Shown here piece after piece: positions 1 through 4,011 of a DNA stretch of 5,063 bases (position 1 is its first letter; the number at the start of each line of letters is the position of its first letter). Under the pieces are notes generated by a model, which saw only the letters and a program-made list of their open reading frames with translations, did not search any database and was not told where the DNA came from. The DNA is from Alphaproteobacteria bacterium (GTDB lineage Bacteria; Pseudomonadota; Alphaproteobacteria; JAJTHO01), in NCBI GenBank assembly GCA_021297975.1, contig JAJTHO010000125.1, positions 1 to 5,063 on the forward strand, read 5' to 3'. Both the position numbers and the translations under genes were made by a program.

Positions 1-136
1 CGCGTTGCAGTTTATCGGATAACAGCGTTACCGGCTGCAAATTCGGCAGAAACCGACGGCGGGTTTTGTTGTTGGCGTGGGATACGTTGTTACCGGATAA
101 AACACCTTTACCGGTCAGCTCACAGCGGCGGGACAT
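1..136 (-). CDS. rpmB: 50S ribosomal protein L28, 5' part (runs off left edge)
   Basis: Structural protein of the large ribosomal subunit. Reading the minus strand from the ATG at 136-134 gives 45 residues before the window edge, starting MSRRCELTGKGVLSGNNV and continuing through SHANNKTRRRFLPNLQPVTL to LSDKLQR. This is the standard L28 N-terminal half: a Cys at residue 5, the NNVSHANNKT segment and the basic RRRFLPNL stretch are all in place. L28 is usually about 75-100 residues, so roughly half or more of the gene lies to the left. The start is supported by a GAGGG ribosome binding site 5 bases upstream and by the expected MSRRC N-terminus. It is divergent from the nitronate monooxygenase-family gene at 278. 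The wording resembles alphaproteobacterial L28. Nothing is broken in the visible part. Confidence 0.97.
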   Translation of the reverse strand, partial: MSRRCELTGKGVLSGNNVSHANNKTRRRFLPNLQPVTLLSDKLQR

Positions 137-141
137 GGAAA

Positions 142-146
142 CCCTC
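142..146 (-). promoter_or_regulatory. rpmB ribosome binding site (GAGGG)
   Basis: On the minus strand GAGGG lies 5 bases upstream of the rpmB ATG (134-136). It is a good Shine-Dalgarno match at normal spacing and fixes the rpmB start. Confidence 0.75.
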
Positions 147-166
147 AGTTACTTGAAAAGAGCAGT

Positions 167-196
167 ATTCTTAATCGCTTCAATTGCGCTTGTCAA
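167..196 (-). promoter_or_regulatory. Probable sigma70-type promoter of rpmB
   Basis: On the minus strand a perfect -35 hexamer TTGACA (196-191) is followed after 18 bases by AAGAAT (172-167), which matches four of six -10 positions. Transcription would start near 160, leaving a leader of about 25 bases before the rpmB ATG. That layout fits a highly expressed ribosomal protein gene. The -35 is strong and the -10 is moderate; a 17-base spacer would give the weaker TAAGAA. Confidence 0.55.
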
Positions 197-265
197 TCGG
201 TGGGTTATACAGAGACCGCGAAACACGGTTGCAACGGTAGATAAAACAGGTTAATACGCAAAAAT

Positions 266-270
266 AAAGG
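266..270 (+). promoter_or_regulatory. Ribosome binding site (AAAGG) supporting a GTG start
   Basis: AAAGG, followed by TGG, lies 7 bases upstream of the GTG at 278. No ATG is available near the expected N-terminus (the first internal Met codon is about 97 residues in), so this site decides the GTG start. A weak promoter candidate upstream is TATACA at 206-211; its -35 (TTGCGC, 184-189) is poor. Confidence 0.65.
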
Positions 271-277
271 TGGTTCT

Positions 278-1678
278 GTGGCGTTAGCAATTAATCCGAT
301 TCTTATTGGCGGGCGCGAATACTTGCCGCTCATCGAAGGCGGCAAGGGCGTATCGATTACAACAGGCAAAAGCAGCGGCGCGTGGGCGGCAACGGGCGGC
401 ATTGGCACGTTTTCCGGTGTCAATGCTGATTCCTATGATGAAAACGGCGTTGCCATTCCTCAGGTTTTTCGCGGAAAAACCCGGCGTGAACGCCATGAAG
501 AACTGGTAGCCTACGGCATTCGCGGCGGCATTGCCCAGGCCAAAATCGCCTATGAGCAAAGCAACGGCCAAGGCCGCATTAACATGAACGTGCTGTGGGA
601 AATGGGCGGCGCTGAGCGGATTTTACACGGAATTTTAGAAGGCGCCAAAGGCCTGATTCACGGCATCACCTGCGGTGCGGGCATGCCCTACCGCCTCTCG
701 GAAATTGCCGCGAAATACGGCGTGCATTATTATCCTATTGTCTCCTCAGGCAGGGCGTTTCGCGCATTGTGGAAGCGGGCGTATTTCAAAGCGTCCGAGC
801 TTTTAGGCGGCGTTGTCTATGAAGACCCGTGGCGCGCGGGCGGACATAATGGCCTGTCCAACAGCGAAGACCCGGAAAAACCCGAAGATCCCTATCCCCG
901 CGTTGTCCAGCTGCGCCAGCAGATGAACGAGTTCGGCCTTCAGCATGTGCCGATTATTATGGCGGGCGGCGTCTGGTTCCTGCGCGAATGGCGCGATTGG
1001 CTGAATAATCCCGAAGTGGGGCCTATCGCCTTTCAATTCGGCACACGCCCCTTGGTCACAACCGAAAGCCCGATTTCCAAAACGTGGAAAGAAAAGCTGC
1101 TAACGCTGAAAAATGGCGATGTATTCTTAAATAAATTCAGCCCGACAGGTTTTTATTCCTCCGCCGTGCGCAATCCATTCCTGCAAGATTTGATTGGCCG
1201 CTCCGAGCGCCAAGTTGCCTACACGCCGGAGCCGGTGGGTGAGCATTCAGCAGAGCTGCTGATTGGCCAGCGCAAGCGCCCCGTCTATCTCACCCCGGAA
1301 GACCACTCCCATGCCATTGCGTGGATGGCTTCTGGGCAAAGTGAAACGTTGCGCACGCCAGATTCCACGCTGGTATTCGTTACTCCGGAAAAAGCCGAAG
1401 AAATTCACCGCGATCAAGTGGCCTGTATGGGCTGTCTGTCGCATTGTGCCTTCAGCAATTGGGCGCAAGATGAATCCGGCACAACAGGCAAAAAAGCCGA
1501 CCCGCGTAGCTTTTGTATTCAAAAAACCCTGCAATCTATTTCCCATGGCGGCGATGTGGAACATGAGCTGATGTTTGCCGGGCATAATGCCTACCGCTTC
1601 GCAGAAGATACTTTTTATTCCAATGGCTTCATACCATCTGTTAAACAATTGGTTGACCGAATTTTGACAGGCGATTGA
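278..1678 (+). CDS. Nitronate monooxygenase / 2-nitropropane dioxygenase-family flavoprotein with C-terminal Cys cluster
   Basis: This 466-residue protein looks like an FMN-dependent TIM-barrel oxidoreductase of the NMO/NPD family, whose members oxidise nitronates or act as NAD(P)H:flavin or quinone-type oxidoreductases. Visible signatures are the Gly-rich N-terminal segment (KGVSITTGKSSGAWAATGG), GITCGAGMP with Cys132, the family motif AGGHNG at 187-192 with His190, the phosphate-binding-like IIMAGGVW at 226-233, and FQFGTR at 252-257. The barrel is therefore complete. The protein is longer than typical NMOs (about 320-380 residues). The extra C-terminal part carries C383-X2-C386-X3-C390 and C413, a spacing like the iron-sulfur site of 2,4-dienoyl-CoA reductase-type flavoenzymes. 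The start is GTG with a good ribosome binding site. It is the first gene of an overlapping run; its TGA overlaps the next ATG by one base. Family assignment is firm; substrate and cluster binding are unknown. No signal peptide or membrane segment is seen, so it is probably cytoplasmic. Confidence 0.85.
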   Translation: MALAINPILIGGREYLPLIEGGKGVSITTGKSSGAWAATGGIGTFSGVNADSYDENGVAIPQVFRGKTRRERHEELVAYGIRGGIAQAKIAYEQSNGQGRINMNVLWEMGGAERILHGILEGAKGLIHGITCGAGMPYRLSEIAAKYGVHYYPIVSSGRAFRALWKRAYFKASELLGGVVYEDPWRAGGHNGLSNSEDPEKPEDPYPRVVQLRQQMNEFGLQHVPIIMAGGVWFLREWRDWLNNPEVGPIAFQFGTRPLVTTESPISKTWKEKLLTLKNGDVFLNKFSPTGFYSSAVRNPFLQDLIGRSERQVAYTPEPVGEHSAELLIGQRKRPVYLTPEDHSHAIAWMASGQSETLRTPDSTLVFVTPEKAEEIHRDQVACMGCLSHCAFSNWAQDESGTTGKKADPRSFCIQKTLQSISHGGDVEHELMFAGHNAYRFAEDTFYSNGFIPSVKQLVDRILTGD

Positions 1679-2661
1679 TGCGCGTTGTTATTACGGGCGC
1701 TGCGGGGTTTATCGGCTTTCATTGCGTGCGCACCCTGCTGGCACGCGGGGATGTGTCGGCGGTGATTGGCATTGATAATCTCAACGATTATTATGATCCG
1801 GCGCTGAAAGCCGCTCGCCTGAAAGAAATCAATGCCCAGCCAAACAGCGACCGCTTTCATTTCCATCAGGTGGATATCGCCGATGCCCCGGCCATAAGCC
1901 GCATCTGGCAAGATTCCAGCCCCAGCCATGTTATCCATCTCGCCGCCCAAGCCGGGGTGCGCTATGCCGCGGAAGCACCGTTTGCCTACACCCACAGCAA
2001 TATCACTGGTTTTCTGAGCATTCTAGAGGCCTGCCGCACAACCCCCGTAGAACACCTGCTCTATGCCAGCAGCAGCTCCATTTACGGCCTGAACACCGAA
2101 CTGCCCTTTACTGAAACACAAAAGACCGACCAGCCCGCATCCCTCTACGGCGCCACCAAAAAAGCCAATGAGCTGATGGCCGCGAGCTATGCGCATCTCT
2201 ATAACATGCCCGCAACCGGCCTGCGCTTTTTCACCGTCTACGGCGAATGGGGACGCCCGGATATGGCTTTTTTCAAATTCGTTGCCGCCATGCGCAGCGG
2301 ACAGGCGATCGGTGTCTATAATCGAGGCCAGATGACGCGCGATTTCACCTATGTTGATGATGTGGTCAGCTCTGTGCTGGCGCTGCTCGATAAGCCATCA
2401 CCGCAAACCCCGCCCCACCGGGTGTTTAACGTGGGCGGGAATCAGCCGATGCTGCTGCTCGATGCCATTAAAACGCTGGAGAGCGTCACCGGGGTTGAGG
2501 CGGTTAAAATCTTCCTCCCCATACAGCCGGGTGATGTTGAAGCCACCGCCGCCGACCCGGCCGCGCTTAAAGCCGTGATTGGCCGCATCCCGGAAACGCC
2601 GCTGAAAAAGGGCTTAGAGCGCTTTGTGGCGTGGTATGACCGGTATCATCAAGCCCGCTAA
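1678..2661 (+). CDS. NAD-dependent epimerase, probable UDP-glucuronate 4-epimerase
   Basis: This 327-residue extended short-chain dehydrogenase/reductase most likely interconverts UDP-glucuronate and UDP-galacturonate, a precursor for lipopolysaccharide or capsule sugars, in the cytoplasm. It opens with the NAD-binding fingerprint G7-X2-G10-X2-G13 (TGAAGFIG), then DNLNDYYDP, HLAAQAGVRYA, the catalytic Ser region SSSSIYG (131-137), the catalytic Y157-X3-K161 in YGATKKANE, LRFFTVYGEWGRPDMA and RDFTYVDD (221-227). Together these are the wording of the GAE/CapI/LpsL group, and the length is normal for it. A TTG at 1675 is an alternative start; ATG 1678 is preferred because it gives the usual MRVVITG N-terminus. 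It overlaps the upstream TGA by one base, with only AGG (1669-1671) as a binding site, so translational coupling is likely. No other sugar-nucleotide or glycosyltransferase gene is visible nearby, so the pathway context is missing. A different UDP-sugar specificity within the same family cannot be excluded. Confidence 0.9.
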   Translation: MRVVITGAAGFIGFHCVRTLLARGDVSAVIGIDNLNDYYDPALKAARLKEINAQPNSDRFHFHQVDIADAPAISRIWQDSSPSHVIHLAAQAGVRYAAEAPFAYTHSNITGFLSILEACRTTPVEHLLYASSSSIYGLNTELPFTETQKTDQPASLYGATKKANELMAASYAHLYNMPATGLRFFTVYGEWGRPDMAFFKFVAAMRSGQAIGVYNRGQMTRDFTYVDDVVSSVLALLDKPSPQTPPHRVFNVGGNQPMLLLDAIKTLESVTGVEAVKIFLPIQPGDVEATAADPAALKAVIGRIPETPLKKGLERFVAWYDRYHQAR

Positions 2662-3331
2662 GGGCGCACGGCGCATTGCCGACATCCCGCCCGATTGGCT
2701 GGCCGCGCTCAATAGCGGCGCAGCCGAAAGCCGCACGTTGGTAGAAGGCCTTGCGGTCAATTTCGGCGTGCTCCTCCGCGCCTGCTGCCCGATGCTGCCG
2801 CGTGAGACCATCCAGACCATAGCGCTTGAGCCAAAAATCACCCGCCGTATGGCGCTACTGGGTCAGGGAATCGCCCTTCATACAACGCCTGAGGTCTTTG
2901 CCGCGCACCCTTCGGATACCTTACGCGGCGGGGCGGCCTATGCCATTGCCGCCCTGCCCCTCACCCTTGCGGAAAAGCTCAACCGTCTTCGCCCGCTTGC
3001 GGATGACCCGCATTTCGGCGTGCGCGAGTGGGCGTGGCTGGCGCTGCGCCCGGCGCTGATGGCAGACACAGACAAAGCGCTTCAGCTGCTCACCCCATGG
3101 GCAGAGGATACCGCGCCGAATATCCGCCGCTTTGCTTCCGAAGCCACCCGCCCACGCGGCGTGTGGTGTGCGCATTGGCCAGACCTCAAAAAAGAACCGT
3201 GGCGTGCCGAACCGCTCTTGAAGCCGTTACTCCGCAGTGAAACGCATCCCTATGTCAAAGCCTCGGTACGCAATTGGCTAAACGATGCGGCAAAAAGCCA
3301 GCCAGAGTGGGTTGCCGCGTTACGTACCTAA
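2636..3331 (+). CDS. AlkC/AlkD-like HEAT-repeat DNA alkylation repair protein, short form
   Basis: This 231-residue, mostly helical protein resembles the DNA alkylation repair enzymes of the AlkC/AlkD superfamily, which use HEAT-like repeats to grip DNA and excise alkylated bases. Family-like blocks are KGARRIADIP near the N-terminus, VREWAWLALRP (129-139), IRRFASEATRPRGVW (163-177) and YVKASVRNWLNDAAKSQPEW (206-225). The last two closely match the VRR-A-SEG-RP and YVR-SVAN-LNDI-K-HP type repeats of that superfamily. The Trp and acidic residues E131, W132, W177, W181 and D217 are candidates for the DNA pocket, but I cannot assign catalysis. The start is uncertain: ATG 2636 is preferred, and TTG 2624 would add four residues; neither has a good ribosome binding site. 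The gene begins 26 bases inside the epimerase gene, so coupled translation is likely. The C-terminus stops soon after the LNDAAK repeat, where relatives usually continue for another helix or two. Activity is therefore uncertain. Confidence 0.75.
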   Translation: MTGIIKPAKGARRIADIPPDWLAALNSGAAESRTLVEGLAVNFGVLLRACCPMLPRETIQTIALEPKITRRMALLGQGIALHTTPEVFAAHPSDTLRGGAAYAIAALPLTLAEKLNRLRPLADDPHFGVREWAWLALRPALMADTDKALQLLTPWAEDTAPNIRRFASEATRPRGVWCAHWPDLKKEPWRAEPLLKPLLRSETHPYVKASVRNWLNDAAKSQPEWVAALRT

Positions 3332-3381
3332 TAAAGAGCGCAAAAGTTGCTGGAAAGACACACATTTCTTTGTCCCCCCTC

Positions 3382-3412
3382 TTGGAAAATTCCAAAAATC
3401 TGATAGTATAAG
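3382..3412 (+). promoter_or_regulatory. Promoter-like sequence with a palindrome over the -35
   Basis: TTGGAA (3382-3387) is a plausible -35. It is followed either by TAGTAT (3404-3409, 16-base spacer) or by the better -10 match TATAAG (3407-3412, 19-base spacer). The -35 is also the left arm of a perfect inverted repeat, TTGGAA-AA-TTCCAA (3382-3395), which could be an operator. Transcription would begin near 3418, just before the hairpin-rich stretch. Spacing is not ideal for either pairing, so this is only a candidate. Confidence 0.35.
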
Positions 3413-3425
3413 ACTTGATATCAAC

Positions 3426-3444
3426 GGTTTGTTCCGGACGAACC
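3426..3444 (+). repeat. Hairpin at the start of the structured region
   Basis: GGTTTGT pairs with ACGAACC around the loop TCCGG, giving seven pairs including one G-U. It lies about eight bases after the predicted transcription start and could cap the 5' end of an RNA. Confidence 0.4.
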
Positions 3445-3459
3445 ACAAGAATACTTAGG

Positions 3460-3471
3460 CGCGGTGACGCG
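3460..3471 (+). repeat. GNRA-capped hairpin CGCG-GTGA-CGCG
   Basis: A four-pair GC stem closed by a GUGA tetraloop of the GNRA class. It may sit inside a longer pairing of ACTT/AGG (3453-3459) with CCT/AAGT (3504-3506, 3509-3512). GNRA loops are common in structured RNAs, but one this short can arise by chance. Confidence 0.35.
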
Positions 3472-3510
3472 GCAGGTCTGAAGCGCCCGCTGCGGCAACC
3501 ATCCCTAAAA

Positions 3511-3561
3511 GTGCCACCCGGTGTTGTACTGGGTACGCTACGAATTGTGCGGCTTTGGCAC
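3511..3561 (+). repeat. Possible three-way junction
   Basis: GTGCCA (3511-3516) pairs perfectly with TGGCAC (3556-3561). It encloses a six-pair hairpin CCCGGT/ACTGGG (3517-3522 with 3528-3533, loop GTTGT) and a second hairpin 3536-3551 (CGC, bulged T, ACG against TGTGCG, including one G-U). The closing stem and the first hairpin are directly adjacent and could stack. Confidence 0.4.
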
Positions 3562-3569
3562 CCAACCCA

Positions 3570-3638
3570 AGGGTAAGCCACGGATGCGTATCTGTTTGTT
3601 GTTGCCTCCGCGTTAGCGTCGCAGCAGCGTGATACCCT
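3570..3638 (+). repeat. Long imperfect stem-loop
   Basis: AGGGTA (3570-3575) pairs with TACCCT (3633-3638). CACG (3579-3582) then pairs with CGTG (3628-3631), TTGTTGC (3599-3605) with GCAGCAG (3621-3627, two G-U pairs), and a terminal CGC-GTTA-GCG hairpin sits at 3609-3618. The nested helices form one rod with a 16-base bulge on the 5' side. Confidence 0.4.
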
Positions 3639-3644
3639 CCTAAA

Positions 3645-3696
3645 CTTATCAAAAGGCGTTGGGATTTTACCATAAGACAGCAAGTCAGGCGCCTTC
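3645..3696 (+). repeat. Possible H-type pseudoknot
   Basis: Two perfect complementary pairs interleave: CTTAT (3645-3649) with ATAAG (3672-3676), and AAGGCG (3653-3658) with CGCCTT (3691-3696). This order is that of a pseudoknot. Bases 3657-3665 can alternatively pair with 3418-3426, so the two folds compete. Confidence 0.3.
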
Positions 3697-3729
3697 CGCA
3701 CCTCGATTCCGTGTGTATCCGTGTTGCAA

Positions 3730-3766
3730 TGCCAACCCTACTAATCGTGAAGATTAATAGATGGCA
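3730..3766 (+). repeat. Strong hairpin, 13 Watson-Crick pairs plus one mismatch
   Basis: TGCCA (3730-3734) pairs with TGGCA (3762-3766). After a small internal loop (ACC against A), CTACTAATC (3738-3746) pairs with GATTAATAG (3752-3760) with a single C-A mismatch, closed by the loop GTGAA. This is among the clearest stem-loops in the region, and the lower and upper stems have different base composition. Confidence 0.5.
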
Positions 3767-3793
3767 GCGGCGAGAGCAACCGCAGCTGAGCGA

Positions 3794-3813
3794 CATGTAC
3801 ATCTTAGTACATG
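3794..3813 (+). repeat. Perfect inverted repeat CATGTAC-ATCTTA-GTACATG
   Basis: Seven uninterrupted pairs around a six-base loop, flanked on both sides by GAGCGA (3788-3793 and 3814-3819). It could be an RNA hairpin or a dimeric protein-binding site. It is followed by interleaved pairs GCGAG/CTCGC (3815-3819, 3831-3835) and AGGGC/GCCCT (3824-3828, 3837-3841), which exclude each other or form a tight pseudoknot. Confidence 0.45.
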
Positions 3814-3873
3814 AGCGAGGCTAAGGGCGGCTCGCAGCCCTGACAGCTATTTAGATTCGCTATTAGCACCCAA

Positions 3874-3891
3874 GCGGTTGTTAAACACCGC
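3874..3891 (+). repeat. Hairpin GCGGT...ACCGC
   Basis: GCGGT (3874-3878) pairs perfectly with ACCGC (3887-3891), and GT (3880-3881) can pair with AC (3885-3886) past one bulged T. Short but GC-rich. No T-run follows, so it is not a terminator. Confidence 0.35.
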
Positions 3892-3910
3892 GCCTGGACT
3901 TTCAATGACA

Positions 3911-3922
3911 GGGCGGAAGCCC
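3911..3922 (+). repeat. GNRA-capped hairpin GGGC-GGAA-GCCC
   Basis: Four GC pairs closed by a GGAA tetraloop. It competes with pairing of CCTG (3893-3896) to CAGG (3909-3912). Confidence 0.35.
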
Positions 3923-3932
3923 CATCATGCGT

Positions 3933-3970
3933 CAAAACCCTGCCTGGACGGCATCCAGCGCGGGGTTTTG
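3933..3970 (+). repeat. Long hairpin upstream of mutL (possible antiterminator)
   Basis: CAAAACCC (3933-3940) pairs perfectly with GGGTTTTG (3963-3970). The stem continues through TGC with GCG (3941-3943 with 3960-3962, one G-U) and CTGGA with TCCAG (3944-3948 with 3954-3958), loop CGGCA. In total it has 16 pairs with one bulged C at 3959. By itself it ends in four T followed by G. It shares 3953-3970 with the next hairpin, so both cannot form together. Confidence 0.5.
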
Positions 3971-3983
3971 GTGCTGGATTTTT
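3953..3983 (+). terminator. Possible rho-independent terminator or attenuator before mutL
   Basis: ATCCAGC (3953-3959) pairs perfectly with GCTGGAT (3973-3979), leaving a 13-base loop. The stem runs straight into T, giving five T at 3979-3983. It ends 28 bases before the mutL ATG, so it would either end a separate upstream RNA or attenuate mutL. The stem is of moderate strength and overlaps the longer hairpin at 3933-3970. Confidence 0.4.
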
Positions 3984-4011
3984 AGGCCATACCGCGCCAC
4001 ACTGCCCGGCT

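Larger units (their letters stand above)
3418..3983 (+). ncRNA. Candidate structured RNA: unassigned ncRNA gene or long mutL leader
   Basis: The stretch between the alkylation repair gene and mutL (3332-4011, about 680 bases) has no convincing protein gene. The open frames found there on the minus strand lack family motifs and sensible starts. From 3418 on it is unusually rich in self-complementary segments, listed separately. A promoter-like site precedes it and a terminator-like hairpin plus T5 ends it at 3983. A long-range pairing of 3418-3426 with 3657-3665 (8 of 9 positions, one a G-U pair) could close the first 248 bases into a domain. I could not match it to RNase P RNA, tmRNA, SRP RNA or 6S RNA, or to riboswitch signatures I know. 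The strand is assigned only from the promoter and terminator. It could equally be a mutL leader, or a decayed region where hairpins occur by chance. Confidence 0.35.

Noticed and set aside
66..254. Plus-strand open frame of 62 codons
   Set aside because: It is antisense to rpmB and its promoter, and has no recognisable motif.
3339..3375. Terminator for the three-gene run just after 3331
   Set aside because: Only weak short stems (GCAA/TTGC, AAAGA/TCTTT) are present, followed by a C-run rather than a T-run.
3442..3574. Possible 6S RNA: ACCACAAGAAT (3442-3452) and CCAAGGGT (3567-3574) recall segments of E. coli 6S RNA in the same order
   Set aside because: The spacing is wider, the matches are short, and the long rod with a central bubble that defines 6S RNA is not clear; a covariance-model search would settle it.
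3636..3641. Strong AGGAGG on the minus strand
   Set aside because: No ATG, GTG or TTG follows at 4-12 bases, so it is not a translation start.
3255..3802. Two overlapping minus-strand open frames (3255-3701 and 3455-3802)
   Set aside because: Their translations show no family motif and are rich in Arg, Cys and Ser as expected for chance frames; they run through the hairpin-rich region and one overlaps the end of the alkylation repair gene.
3761..3814. Tiny plus-strand frame ATG...TGA of 17 codons (MAAARATAAERHVHLST), considered as a leader peptide or tmRNA-like tag
   Set aside because: There is no ribosome binding site, the ATG is inside the 3730-3766 stem, and the peptide does not end in the usual ALAA/AVAA of tags.
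3332..4011. RNase P RNA, circularly permuted tmRNA and SRP RNA
   Set aside because: The core signatures I looked for on both strands (GAGGAAAGTCC with the P4 partner, GTTCGA T-loop with CCA end and GATTCGAC, GGTCAGG-CCGGAAGG) are absent; only an isolated GAAAGTCC on the minus strand near 3896-3903 was seen.
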